DNA of 32,169 bases from Planctomycetaceae bacterium (GCA_013813775.1 JACCRE010000254.1:1-32169), one strand, 5' to 3'. Numbered from the stretch's first letter, positions 24,349 through 32,169 are shown. Notes: generated from the letters alone by a model not told the origin. Translations and numbers: made by a program.

Positions 24349-26082
24349 ATGCAGATCCCCACCGTTGCGACCGCCTTCCTCCGTAGTCTGCTCTTGGCGG
24401 CGATTTTGCTCTTCACCGCGTGTGGAAGCGTCTTGGCCCAAGGGCCGGTCGCTTCCGACGCAGAGACGACTTCGGGAGTCGATGTCTCCGCTGACGAGGT
24501 TGGCTCGGACGAGGCGGCCGGCTCCTCGGCAGCCGTCGCCGCATCTTCGGCCGAAGAAAGCGCTGACGAAGCCTTGGGTTTCATGAAGCGATTCGAGAAC
24601 AAGGCGAACGATGCCGCCGGCTGGCTGGTGAACGTCATCGCCACGGTCTTGTTCTACGACATCAGCAAGCCCTTCGTCGCCGAGGGCCAGGAATGGGGTC
24701 TCGCGGCGGTCGTCGCCTACCTCGTGCTGGCCGCGACCTTCTTCACGCTGCTGACTGGATTCCTCAACCTGCGAGCGTTCAAGCACGCGGTGCTCGTGAC
24801 GATGGGAAAGTACGACGATCCGACCGACCCGGGAGAGGTCAGTCACTTCCAGGCGCTCGCTGCGGCGCTGTCGGCCACCGTGGGGTTGGGAAACATCGCG
24901 GGAGTCGCCATCGCCGTCGCCATCGGCGGTCCCGGAGCGACCTTCTGGATGATCGTCGCCGGATTTCTCGGCATGTCGTCGAAGTTCATGGAATGCACGC
25001 TCGGGCAGAAATATCGCGAGGTCCGGCCCGACGGACGCATCATGGGCGGAGCGATGTTCTACCTCTCGAAGGGCCTTGGGGAATTGGGGCTCGGACCGTT
25101 CGGAAAGGTTCTGGCGGTCGTCTTTGCGATCCTATGCATCGGCGGCAGCTTCGGCGGCGGCAACTCCTTCCAAGTCAGCCAATCGATGAACGCCGTCAAC
25201 GAGCAGTTGACGTTCTTGAAGGACATGCCCTGGATTTACGGCCTGACGATGGCGTTTCTCGTCGGGCTCGTGATCCTGGGCGGCATTCGTCGCATCGCGC
25301 AGGTCGCAGAAAAGATCGTGCCTCTGATGTGCGGTATCTATGTGACGGCCTGTCTGTTCATTCTGCTCAAGAACGTGACCGAGATCCCCGCCGCGCTCAC
25401 CGCAATCCTCGAAGGGGCTTTTTCGCCGGCCGCCGGTTACGGAGGCGTCGTCGGCGTGCTGGTGACGGGCTTCAAGCGAGCGGCCTTCTCCAATGAAGCG
25501 GGTGTCGGCTCCGCGGCGATCGCGCACTCGGCCGCCAAGACCGACTATCCCGTTCGCGAAGGCATCGTCGCACTTCTTGAGCCTTTCATCGATACTGTGT
25601 GCGTTTGCACCATGACGGCATTGGTCATCGTGATCACCGGGGTCTACGCCGATCAGTCTCCCGCCGTCCGCGAGTTCATCGCGACGAATCAGGGCGCCGC
25701 ACTGACCGCTGAAGGGATGCGACGAGAGATCACGTGGTTTCCGTATGTCCTGTCCGCTGCCACGTTCCTCTTCGCCTATTCGACGATGATCTCGTGGTCG
25801 TACTACGGAGAGCGCTGCTGGGCGTATCTGTTCGGCGATGGCTCATCGCTCGTCTACCGCATCCTGTTCCTGATCTGCACGTTCCTCGGCTCGATCGTCT
25901 CGGCGACGAACATTCTGGAACTCAGCGACCTGATGATCCTTGCGATGGCCGTGCCGAACATCATTGGGCTGGTGCTGCTCTCTCCGAAGGTCCGGCGAGA
26001 TCTCACTGCTTACTGGCGGATGTACAAGGCGGGTGAGTTCATCGTGGTCTCTCCGGCACCTGTGGCAGAAAAGTCCGCATGA
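24349..26082 (+). CDS. Sodium:alanine/glycine symporter, AGCS family, with N-terminal extension
   Basis: A 577-residue inner-membrane transporter that imports alanine or glycine with Na+ (AGCS/AlsT family). The core begins near residue 85 and has about ten or eleven hydrophobic helices. Signature parts: GLGNIAGVAIAVAIGGPGATFWM, GGAMFYLSKGL, GGGNSFQVSQS, FSNEAGVGSAAIAHSAAKTDYPVREG and TMISWSYYGERCWAYLFG. Most AGCS proteins start at the first helix; here a signal-peptide-like segment (about 1-31, containing LLFTAC, which resembles a lipobox) is followed by a 50-residue Asp/Glu/Ser/Ala-rich linker. The start is the ATG at 24349, although a TTG precedes it. It overlaps uspA downstream by ATGA. 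Confidence 0.94.
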   Translation: MQIPTVATAFLRSLLLAAILLFTACGSVLAQGPVASDAETTSGVDVSADEVGSDEAAGSSAAVAASSAEESADEALGFMKRFENKANDAAGWLVNVIATVLFYDISKPFVAEGQEWGLAAVVAYLVLAATFFTLLTGFLNLRAFKHAVLVTMGKYDDPTDPGEVSHFQALAAALSATVGLGNIAGVAIAVAIGGPGATFWMIVAGFLGMSSKFMECTLGQKYREVRPDGRIMGGAMFYLSKGLGELGLGPFGKVLAVVFAILCIGGSFGGGNSFQVSQSMNAVNEQLTFLKDMPWIYGLTMAFLVGLVILGGIRRIAQVAEKIVPLMCGIYVTACLFILLKNVTEIPAALTAILEGAFSPAAGYGGVVGVLVTGFKRAAFSNEAGVGSAAIAHSAAKTDYPVREGIVALLEPFIDTVCVCTMTALVIVITGVYADQSPAVREFIATNQGAALTAEGMRREITWFPYVLSAATFLFAYSTMISWSYYGERCWAYLFGDGSSLVYRILFLICTFLGSIVSATNILELSDLMILAMAVPNIIGLVLLSPKVRRDLTAYWRMYKAGEFIVVSPAPVAEKSA

Positions 26083-26519
26083 TCCCTCTCAAGCATCCGA
26101 CCGTCGTCGTTCCCGTCGATTTCTCTGATGATACCGAAGCGGCGATTCGTTCGGGTCTCGAACGCGTCGACGACCCGTCGGGCCTGCACGTCGTTCACGT
26201 GCTCGTGCCGCTCGACTACGCCTCGCCGGGCGTGATGTTCGGAACGATTTCCGACGCGAGCCGCGAGAAGGCGATTCGCGAGAACCTCGGCAAAATCCTC
26301 GCGAAAATCGGAGTCGCTGGCGTGCAGGTCGCGGTCCCGATCGGAGACCCCGGTCTCAAAATCACCGACTACGCGAAAGACATAAACGCCGACCTCATCA
26401 TCGTGCCTTCGCACGGCTTTCACGGCGTGAAGCGGTTCCTGCTCGGCTCGACGGCCGAACGCATCATCCGCCACGCCCATTGCTCGGTGCTGGTGCTGCG
26501 GCGGCGTGACGCTGATTGA
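26079..26519 (+). CDS. Universal stress protein UspA family
   Basis: A 146-residue single USP domain. The N-terminal VVVPVDFSDDTEAAI strand-loop-helix and the C-terminal VPSHGFHGVKRFLLGSTAERIIRHAHCSVLVLR contain the G-x2-G-x9-GS ATP-binding signature. It starts on the last bases of the symporter gene (ATGA), so the two are translationally coupled. USP proteins fused or paired with transporters often tune them; here that is an inference from the overlap. Confidence 0.94.
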   Translation: MIPLKHPTVVVPVDFSDDTEAAIRSGLERVDDPSGLHVVHVLVPLDYASPGVMFGTISDASREKAIRENLGKILAKIGVAGVQVAVPIGDPGLKITDYAKDINADLIIVPSHGFHGVKRFLLGSTAERIIRHAHCSVLVLRRRDAD

Positions 26520-26754
26520 CTGCTCGACGTTCACAGGTGACCTCAAGGATACCTTGCGATCGTCCTGCGTGGATCGCCGCGCAGCCGAACTTCGAGCCCC
26601 GAGCGACGCGCCTCTTCACTCAGAGGAAAAGGGCTGGACGAGACCGACCCGGTCTGAGTGCGTAGCGCTTGCCGGCGAAGATGTTCGCCACACAGATCTT
26701 TTCCTACCCTCTTGAACAAACCTCGCTCAAAAGCTTCTCTGTCGCGGCTACGCG

Positions 26755-27351
26755 CTACGCCGTCTTGATCTCGGTGAGCGGCACGAGCTTCGGAATGGGC
26801 ACTTTGACGCCGCACACGCGACCGTGGTCGCGTTCGAGTTCACGGAAGTTTTTCTCGAGGAAGCCCCAGATACGCCGCGGCGGCCGCAGGGCGAGGTAAT
26901 GCCGGGCGTGCTCTTCCATCAGCCGGTCGTACTCGTTCTGGCTGTGCGAGTGCACGTGATAGCGGCCGCCGAAGCGACGGATGTCGCCGTCGAAGTCTGG
27001 GCTGATGTGATACAGTTCGTGCAGGACCGTGACGAGCTTTTCGAGCGGCGGATGATCGAGAAACCGCGGCAGGTAGAACGTGAGGATGTAAAGGATCTCG
27101 CGTCTGCCGTCGTAGAGCCGGCGCACCGTCCAGGATCGACCATAACGCCGCTCGACGAGGGCTCCGCCGGCGAAGCGCATCGGCGTGAGCTTGGCCTGCA
27201 AGCCGTGCGGAACGCGACGGCGTGCCTGCGCGAAGGCAACCGCGACCTGTTCGGTGCGGATATGGCCGTACTCTTCCGGCATCCGCGCGCACAGGTCGCG
27301 GCACAGCTCACGCATCGCCGCGCAAAAATCGAAAGGTGTTCCGGGCGTCAT
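26755..27351 (-). CDS. Putative zinc metallopeptidase, HELYH type
   Basis: A protein of about 198 residues whose centre holds the zinc motif HELYH (111-115), followed by ISPDFDGDIRRFGGRYHVHSH. It resembles the small 'putative metallopeptidase' family found in phage and bacterial genomes (PF18894 as I recall), in which a downstream His or Asp completes the site. A conserved-looking FYLPRFLDHPP precedes it. No signal peptide or membrane segment is seen, so it should be cytoplasmic. The start is uncertain: ATG at 27351, ATG at 27399 or GTG at 27408. It lies between the UspA gene and the alpha operon, with no obvious operon partner. Confidence 0.72.
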   Translation of the reverse strand: MTPGTPFDFCAAMRELCRDLCARMPEEYGHIRTEQVAVAFAQARRRVPHGLQAKLTPMRFAGGALVERRYGRSWTVRRLYDGRREILYILTFYLPRFLDHPPLEKLVTVLHELYHISPDFDGDIRRFGGRYHVHSHSQNEYDRLMEEHARHYLALRPPRRIWGFLEKNFRELERDHGRVCGVKVPIPKLVPLTEIKTA

Positions 27352-27677
27352 CCTTGCGACTCGTCCTGACTCGCCTCGGAGGTCGGCCGCTCGCGTCATA
27401 CCGGCCACGTTGATGCTCTCTCTTACCCTGCCGAATGCCGCGCATCAAGACCTGACTTCACGCCGGCCGTCAATTCGCGCCATCGAGACACGGCCTTCTC
27501 ATGGTGGAAAGGAGCGGGTCCGTCGCGTAACGGGGCAAGCACCGCGTCTCTCGCGCAGTGCAACCGTGAAGCCTCATCGCGGCACCGAGGCCGGAAGGCC
27601 GAGGCCGATGAAACAGCCCGACCGCACAGGGTGCGGTCGGGCTGTTTCATCGGTCTTCGGTCAAAGCCATGATCGGC
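27352..27677. other. Spacer between the metallopeptidase and rplQ
   Basis: About 325 bases. It contains the long hairpin ending the ribosomal operon and the leader of the metallopeptidase gene. I see no other gene, and short frames here have no recognisable content. Confidence 0.5.
27605..27653 (-). terminator. Long hairpin terminator of the alpha operon
   Basis: Perfect 23-base arms (27605-27627 and 27631-27653) around a 3-base loop, about 25 bases after the rplQ stop. The stem contains CAGCCCGACCGCAC. The 3' arm on the minus strand includes CTGTTTCATC instead of a pure T run. It is symmetric, so it could act in both directions. Confidence 0.8.
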
Positions 27678-28301
27678 TCAGGCTTCGCTCTTCTCTTCGG
27701 TGCTCTCGGCGGGAGCGGGCTCGGCGACGGCAGCTTCCTTCTTCACCACAGGCGCCTTCGCCCGGCTCGCTTTCGGCCGGTCGCGTTCGCCGGTGAACTC
27801 GATGATCGCCTTTTGCCCGCCGTCGCCGAGCCGCCGCGTGGGCAGCCGCACGACGCGGGTGTAGCCGCCGTCACGCGTTTCGAAGCGCTCGGCCAGCTCG
27901 TCGAACAGGATGTCGACGGCCTCTTTGCTGCGGAGGACCGAGAACGCCCGGCGGCGCATGGCGATCGCGGGGGACTTCGCGTTCACCCACTTCTGCCATT
28001 GATCGCCTTCGCGCCAGTTCTTCCAGGCGTCGGTGCCGCGCTCGGCTCGGGTCGCGAACTCTTCGGCCTGCTGCTCGTGCACGCGGGCCTTGCGGGCCAT
28101 CGTGATGAGCTTCTCGACCTTCGGTCGCAACTCTTTGGCCTTCGCGACCGTCGTGACGATGCGACCCGCCACCTTGGGGGCGGCGGGATCGTCTTCGTCG
28201 GGACGCGCCGTCAGAATCAGGGCCGTGGCCATGTTCTTGAACAGCGCCTTGCGGTGCGAGCTATTGCGGCCGAGCTTTCGGCCTTTCATGCGGTGACGCA
28301 T
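27678..28301 (-). CDS. rplQ: 50S ribosomal protein L17, enlarged
   Basis: A large-subunit protein at the exit-tunnel side. The canonical parts are [20 protein letters not shown] at the start, [22 protein letters not shown] at 50-71, [25 protein letters not shown] from 116 and [25 protein letters not shown]. Bacterial L17 is usually about 115-130 residues; this one has 207. The extra mass is an insert of roughly 44 residues (72-115, with [13 protein letters not shown]), about ten residues near 32-44, and a 37-residue Lys/Glu/Ala tail. It is the last gene of the operon. Confidence 0.97.
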   Translation of the reverse strand: MRHRMKGRKLGRNSSHRKALFKNMATALILTARPDEDDPAAPKVAGRIVTTVAKAKELRPKVEKLITMARKARVHEQQAEEFATRAERGTDAWKNWREGDQWQKWVNAKSPAIAMRRRAFSVLRSKEAVDILFDELAERFETRDGGYTRVVRLPTRRLGDGGQKAIIEFTGERDRPKASRAKAPVVKKEAAVAEPAPAESTEEKSEA

Positions 28302-28358
28302 GGCTGACTTCCGTTCGTTCTGTGATGCCGTTGTGGTGCGACCGTCGCCGGCTCGCGA

Positions 28359-29366
28359 TCAGCGAGTCGATTGCGGAATCCGCATGCCGAGCCGCAGGCC
28401 GATTTCGTGCAGACGCTCGATGACTTCCGAGAGGGTCGTCTCGCCGAAGTTGCGAACCTGCAATAATTGATCTTCGTTCTTCGTGACGAGATCGCGGACG
28501 GTGTTGATTCCTTCGGACTCCAGGCAGTTCGTCGCCCGCACCGAGAGGTTCAGCTCCGCGAGACTCATCCCCAGCTTCTCTTCGAGTTCCAGATCGACCG
28601 GAGCGTAACCGGTCTGATCGAGCATGCCCTTGAGACCCGATTCCGGCGGCAGTTCCGGACCGGGCTCGCGGTACGAAATGAACGGGTTCAGGTGCTTGCG
28701 AAGGATCTTGGCGGCTTCGACGAGCGCCATTTCCGGAGTGACCGTGCCGTCGGTCCAGATCTCCATGATCAGCTTGTCGTAGTTCGTGCGCTGACCGACG
28801 CGAGTGTCTTCGATGCGGTACCGCACGCGCGTCACCGGCGAAAAGATCGCGTCGAGCGGCACGACGCCGATCTCGGGATCGCGGTCGTAGTGTTCGCCCG
28901 CAGGGACGTAGCCGCGGCCGTTCATGACCGTGAGCTCCATGCTCAGCGGCACGTCGTCGGTCATCGTGGCGATCACGAGTTCCTTGTTGACGATCTCGAT
29001 GCTGTCGTCGGCGACGATGTCGCCGGCGGTCACGACCCCGCGCTCGTGCTTCTCGATCCGCAGCGTCTTCGCCGTCACGCTGTGATTCTTGACGATCACG
29101 CTCTTGAGATTCAGGCAGATGTCGGTCACGTCTTCGACGACGCCGGGGATCGTCGTGAACTCGTGTTGCACACCCTGAATCTTCACGCGGGTGATCGCGC
29201 TACCCTCGAGGCTCGACAGCAGAATTCGCCGCAGGCTGTTGCCGATCGTCACGCCGAAACCGCGCTCGAACGGCTCGACGACGAACAGGCCGTAGGTCGT
29301 CGTGGCCCCGGCCGGCTCCAGGCTGACCCGGCTCGGCAGCTCAAGTCCGCGCCAACGGATACGCAT
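28359..29366 (-). CDS. rpoA: RNA polymerase alpha subunit
   Basis: The assembly platform of RNA polymerase, 335 residues, normal length. The N-terminal domain has [26 protein letters not shown] and the dimerisation helices; the C-terminal DNA-binding domain has [23 protein letters not shown] and a final [23 protein letters not shown]. The linker is acidic. The ATG at 29366, [11 protein letters not shown], is preceded by GGAGAAGTTGCG; an open frame of 26 more codons upstream is not conserved. It follows rpsK by about 75 bases. Confidence 0.98.
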   Translation of the reverse strand: MRIRWRGLELPSRVSLEPAGATTTYGLFVVEPFERGFGVTIGNSLRRILLSSLEGSAITRVKIQGVQHEFTTIPGVVEDVTDICLNLKSVIVKNHSVTAKTLRIEKHERGVVTAGDIVADDSIEIVNKELVIATMTDDVPLSMELTVMNGRGYVPAGEHYDRDPEIGVVPLDAIFSPVTRVRYRIEDTRVGQRTNYDKLIMEIWTDGTVTPEMALVEAAKILRKHLNPFISYREPGPELPPESGLKGMLDQTGYAPVDLELEEKLGMSLAELNLSVRATNCLESEGINTVRDLVTKNEDQLLQVRNFGETTLSEVIERLHEIGLRLGMRIPQSTR

Positions 29367-29440
29367 CGCAACTTCTCCGAAAATGTGAACCGGCGGGCGA
29401 CCGGCGGGGCGTGGCGAAAGGGGTTCAACCGCAGCCGACG

Positions 29441-29827
29441 TCAAACACGTCGCTTCTTCGGCGGGCGGCAGCCGTTGTGCGGCAGCGGCGTCACGTCTTC
29501 GATGGCCTTGATCGAGATGCCGGCGTTCTGCAGGCCGGTGATCGCGCTTTCACGGCCCGAACCGGGCCCCTTCACGCGAATCTCCATCTCCTTCACACCC
29601 ATTTTCGCGACCCGCTCGGCACAGGTCTCGGCGGCCCGCTGGGCGGCGAACGGCGTGCTCTTGCGGCTGCCCTTGAAGCCGCTCGAACCCGCGGTCGCCC
29701 ACGTGAGCACGTCGCCGTTGGTGTCGGTGATCGTCACGGTCGTGTTGTTGAACGTCGCCTTGATGTGCGCGATCGCCCGCGTCACGTTGCGACGAACCTT
29801 CTTCTTCACACCCTTCTGCTTCGCCAC
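29441..29827 (-). CDS. rpsK: 30S ribosomal protein S11
   Basis: A platform protein of the small subunit, 128 residues. Typical parts are [44 protein letters not shown] and the C-terminal [20 protein letters not shown]-like end. It starts with GTG at 29827, preceded by AGGGGG six bases away, one of the few non-ATG starts of a ribosomal gene here. It lies between rpsM and rpoA, as usual; rpsD, which commonly follows rpsK, is absent. Confidence 0.98.
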   Translation of the reverse strand: MAKQKGVKKKVRRNVTRAIAHIKATFNNTTVTITDTNGDVLTWATAGSSGFKGSRKSTPFAAQRAAETCAERVAKMGVKEMEIRVKGPGSGRESAITGLQNAGISIKAIEDVTPLPHNGCRPPKKRRV

Positions 29828-29944
29828 GTCTGCCCCCTGATGCGGCCTGTCGGCCGCGTGCTTGGTGTCTTGTCGCCTCGCGACCGGTCAGAAAGGTGCG
29901 GAAGCACATCGCCACCAGCACCAGACGACCAGCCACTCAAAATC

Positions 29945-30331
29945 TCAGTGCCGCAGATCCTTCACGCCCTTCTTGCCGGCGACCGTCTTGCGAACGCCCT
30001 TGCGGGTACGAGCGTTCGTCTGCGTTCGCTGACCGCGGACAGGAAGGCCACGGCGATGACGCAGGCCGCGATAGCAGCCGATGTCGCGAAGCCGTGCGAT
30101 GTCCTGCTGAATCCGACGACGCAGCGCACCCTCGATCGTCAAGTTCTTATCGAGATGAGTGTTGATCTTGGCGACTTCTTCCTCGCTCAACTGGCTCGCC
30201 TTCCGCTGCGGATCAATGCCGAGCGAATAGCACATCTCGATCGCCGTGGGATGGCCGATGCCGTAGAGGTAGCTCAACGAGATATAAGTCGGCTTCCCTG
30301 CTGGCAGGTCGACGCCTTGAATACGCGGCAT
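29945..30331 (-). CDS. rpsM: 30S ribosomal protein S13
   Basis: A head protein of the small subunit contacting the P-site tRNA and the L5 bridge, 128 residues. It begins MPRIQGVDLPAGK, has YLYGIGHPTA, the LTIEGALRRRIQQDIARLRDI stretch and the basic GLRHRRGLPVRGQRTQTNARTRKG tail. It is 113 bases after rpmJ and precedes rpsK, the normal order. Confidence 0.98.
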   Translation of the reverse strand: MPRIQGVDLPAGKPTYISLSYLYGIGHPTAIEMCYSLGIDPQRKASQLSEEEVAKINTHLDKNLTIEGALRRRIQQDIARLRDIGCYRGLRHRRGLPVRGQRTQTNARTRKGVRKTVAGKKGVKDLRH

Positions 30332-30445
30332 GGTCTGTCGGAACTCCTGAGTCCCGCGGTGCGGGTGAACGAATAGGGCCGAACGCTGTCATGACGTCGG
30401 CAGCCGAATCACACGCCGACTCGAACAGCCGGCCAGGGCGACCGA

Positions 30446-30562
30446 TCAACCCTGGCGCTGCTTGTGCCGCGGATTGACCGAACAAATCACGTAAACGCGC
30501 CCTTTGCGGCGCACCACTTTACAACCTTCACAAATCCGCTTGACGCTTGCTCGGACCTTCAT
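30446..30562 (-). CDS. rpmJ: 50S ribosomal protein L36
   Basis: A 38-residue zinc-binding protein of the large subunit. Cys11, Cys14, Cys27 and His33 make the CCCH ribbon in a sequence beginning [14 protein letters not shown]. It is the zinc form, not the cysteine-free paralogue. The reading frame stays open upstream to 30697, but that part is the leader. It is the first gene of the rpmJ-rpsM-rpsK-rpoA-rplQ operon. Confidence 0.98.
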   Translation of the reverse strand: MKVRASVKRICEGCKVVRRKGRVYVICSVNPRHKQRQG

Positions 30563-30667
30563 CGGGGGCCTTCGATCGGCTCGGGTCAACAACGACGGCC
30601 GCACGGGGCGGCCGAGAAGCACGGCGCCGGCGACAACCGGGGCGCCCTCCGGGTCCGGAGTTCGGCG

Positions 30668-30697
30668 ATTATAGAGGTCGCGTGCCGAAAACGGCAA
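30668..30697 (-). promoter_or_regulatory. Promoter of the rpmJ-rplQ operon
   Basis: A perfect -10 TATAAT (30673-30668 on the minus strand) is 18 bases from TTGCCG (30697-30692); a better -35 hexamer TTGACT overlaps but sits too far. Transcription should start near 30661, giving a leader of about 100 bases. Confidence 0.7.
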
Positions 30698-30833
30698 GTC
30701 AACGGCACGTTCTCTCTTGACGAAGTGCGAACCTCGTCGGGACTACTGGACAATTCAAGCGAGATTCCTTTGGAGCGGCCGGATTGCGCCGAAGCAGCGG
30801 GAAGGGCGGCACTCTAACGATCAAGCTTACCTG

Positions 30834-30882
30834 CTGCGGGGGCATCAGCTACGAACCCAGAAAGACCATCATGCCCCCGCAG
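30834..30882 (-). terminator. Hairpin after the 80-residue protein gene
   Basis: Perfect 12-base arms CTGCGGGGGCAT and ATGCCCCCGCAG are separated by 25 bases, about 40 bases after the stop of the small gene at 30920. There is no T run, so termination is uncertain; it may be a dispersed repeat or insertion remnant. Confidence 0.4.
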
Positions 30883-30919
30883 TCAGGTGCAGCGCTTGGT
30901 TCGGCGGGCGAATCCAGGG

Positions 30920-31162
30920 TCACTCGATGATTCGGAGCTTCTTGTTCGCCGCGATCGAGACAACCTGCGGGTTGCTCTCGAGTTGAGGAAGTTCGCCAGC
31001 CGGAACGTCGGCGGTAAATATGTGTTCGTCGATGCGGGCACGGATTGTGACCGCCGGCGGCACATAGCCCGCATTGCGGACCTTCACAATCACTTGGACC
31101 GTGCCGGTCGGCGTCCTCTGCTCGGGATCTCCAAGTTTCAAGTCGTCGATGCGGATGCTCAT
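30920..31162 (-). CDS. 80-residue protein resembling a free-standing subtilase propeptide segment
   Basis: A small protein opening MSIRIDDLKLGDPEQ. Its second half (VTIRARIDEHIFTADVPAGELPQLESNPQVVSI, shown here only as a pattern of alternating strands and helix) follows the layout of the last part of inhibitor I9-type propeptides: a strand with TADVP, a helix ELPQLE, then NPQVVSIAANKKLR, as seen directly before many subtilase catalytic domains. It lies 65 bases downstream of a subtilase gene on the same strand, with AGGAG before its ATG. It could act as a separate chaperone or inhibitor of that protease. The resemblance is from memory. Confidence 0.65.
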   Translation of the reverse strand: MSIRIDDLKLGDPEQRTPTGTVQVIVKVRNAGYVPPAVTIRARIDEHIFTADVPAGELPQLESNPQVVSIAANKKLRIIE

Positions 31163-31227
31163 AGCCGTGCTCTCCTAAGAGTCGAAGTTCCCAAGGATTG
31201 TAGCACGCCGCAGCCGACTCCTGCAGG

Positions 31228-32169
31228 TTATTTTTTCTTCCGAGAAAGCCTCTTACGGCCACCCCGGGCGGTGGCCGCGCCTCCGCCGCTTCCGTCAGTC
31301 AGATTGATGACCGCTTGGACGGCCGCACTCGCCGAAACCCGCCCGATGCCGTACCGGTCGTGCCACTTCGTCCCGGACGGCGGGTTCCGGCGAGCGGCCT
31401 TGATCACCACCTCGCGGGTCTGGTCGATCGTCAGGTTCAGGCCATTGGCGCGGGCCTCGGCGAATACAAGCGCAACCAGCCCCGCAGTGGCCGGGGCGGC
31501 CATACTCGTCCCGCTCTTGCGGACCGCTCCGGTCCCGGTCCGAGATTTCGCCGCGAGAACATTATGCCCCGGTGCCGCCACGTCCGGCTTCTCTCGCCCA
31601 TCCCGGGTCGGCCCGGCACTGGAGAAGAACGACAGTGGCAGAGCCGGTTTGTGGGCGTCGTAGGATCCGACCACTAGCGGCAGCCGTCCGCAGGAGATTG
31701 ACCCAATAGTGTGGGTGTTGTCGTGCGGCGGGGGGAACTGCGATTGAAATCTGTTGTCCCGCTCGATCCACGCATGGAACCGACCATCGGTCACTTGTGT
31801 GCCTTGCAGCCGGACCGTATACACCCCGGCCGGCATCCCCGCCACCAGGAACACGCCGATGTTATTGTCGGCGTTGTTCGGGTCGTTCAGCCGGTTTGCC
31901 ACCATCACCGCTACCTGTCCGCCTGAAGCCAGCACGGCCGGTGCGGCACCCGGGGCGACAATCGCCAGGACCGCCCCGTTCGGCCCGACCAGTTCCACCG
32001 TGAACCGGTCCGACCCTTGATACCAGACCTCCAGTTCCACGTCCGACATCGGGACGGTGAACAGCTCCCACCGAAGCTCGACCGACTGTCCCTGGGTGAG
32101 GGTGCCGGCGGCGTGTATGCCGTCTTCGAAGGAGTTCGACGCGGCGATGGTCACGGCGCGGTTTGGGGC
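31228..32169 (-). CDS. Subtilisin-like serine peptidase (S8), 5' part beyond the window
   Basis: The C-terminal 313 residues of a subtilase; the open frame continues past the right edge, so the catalytic Asp and His lie outside. The first visible residues, AVTIAASNSFEDG, hold the oxyanion-hole Asn. A beta-sandwich insert of about 130 residues with VELRWELF, DVELEVWYQGSDRFTVEL and GVYTVRLQG follows. Then the typical S8 end: SFFSSAGPTRDGREKPDVAAPGH and GTSMAAPATAGL with the catalytic Ser at 31504-31506. The tail is Gly/Arg/Lys-rich (RKRLSRKKK). An insert between the Asn and Ser motifs is known in TPP-like and large bacterial subtilases. It probably shares a transcript with the small gene at 30920. 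Confidence 0.93.
   Translation of the reverse strand, partial: APNRAVTIAASNSFEDGIHAAGTLTQGQSVELRWELFTVPMSDVELEVWYQGSDRFTVELVGPNGAVLAIVAPGAAPAVLASGGQVAVMVANRLNDPNNADNNIGVFLVAGMPAGVYTVRLQGTQVTDGRFHAWIERDNRFQSQFPPPHDNTHTIGSISCGRLPLVVGSYDAHKPALPLSFFSSAGPTRDGREKPDVAAPGHNVLAAKSRTGTGAVRKSGTSMAAPATAGLVALVFAEARANGLNLTIDQTREVVIKAARRNPPSGTKWHDRYGIGRVSASAAVQAVINLTDGSGGGAATARGGRKRLSRKKK

Larger units (their letters stand above)
30563..30919. other. Leader and promoter region of the alpha operon, plus flank of the subtilase locus
   Basis: About 355 bases with no supported gene. It contains the rpmJ promoter and a leader of about 100 bases, and farther upstream a 12-bp inverted repeat (30834-30845 / 30871-30882) likely associated with the end of the subtilase transcript. 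Confidence 0.5.

Noticed and set aside
27423-27650. A 75-codon minus-strand frame before the metallopeptidase
   Set aside because: It includes half of the long terminator hairpin and has no recognisable sequence.
30717-30986. An 89-codon plus-strand frame between rpmJ and the subtilase locus
   Set aside because: It runs through a hairpin and antisense into the small propeptide-like gene; the composition is not protein-like.
1-32169. tRNA, rRNA or CRISPR array
   Set aside because: I scanned for TTCRANNC-type loops, conserved rRNA stretches and evenly spaced repeats and found none, although reading by eye could miss a single tRNA.

Overview
The window looks like chromosomal DNA from a planctomycete. 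It is GC-rich, most genes lie on the minus strand, and several families are typical of that phylum: DUF4953-type metalloproteases, an EIIA domain fused to a helix-turn-helix, a SufR/SufCBD cluster, Uma2 proteins and DUF3500 proteins. LpxD and LpxI indicate a lipid A pathway. The assignment rests on gene content and protein style only.

Left part (1-7.9 kb): the edge carries the first codons of a probable IS630-like transposase, then an orphan antitoxin-like gene with a zinc-ribbon protein. Next come pyruvate phosphate dikinase (ppdK), a divergent single-domain FHA protein, the lpxD-lpxI pair with a readable promoter, an AroH-type chorismate mutase and a lipoprotein.

Middle (7.9-17.5 kb): a polytopic GT-C-like membrane protein; a 958-residue secreted zinc metalloprotease with a strong terminator downstream and a nested inverted repeat upstream; a PP2C phosphatase; a PIG-L deacetylase; an HTH-EIIA fusion; a TIM-barrel sugar isomerase/epimerase-like protein; and a Tat-exported DUF3500 protein.

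The suf block (17.6-24.2 kb, minus strand) reads sufR-nuoB-sufC-(P460-like c-heme protein)-sufB-uma2-sufD-DUF59 and ends in a clear terminator. It is the most interesting part of the window. Iron-sulfur assembly genes and their probable Fe-S sensing repressor are interleaved, with two ATGA overlaps, with a complex I iron-sulfur subunit, a secreted heme protein and a PD-(D/E)XK-fold protein. No cysteine desulfurase or SufU is present.

Right part (24.3-32.2 kb): a plus-strand Na+:amino-acid symporter (AGCS) overlaps a UspA gene; a small HExxH protein follows; then the alpha-operon genes rpmJ-rpsM-rpsK-rpoA-rplQ run leftward from their own promoter, with rplQ enlarged by an insertion. The right edge holds a truncated subtilase followed by an 80-residue protein that resembles a free-standing subtilase propeptide/I9-like segment. 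I saw no rRNA, tRNA or CRISPR array.
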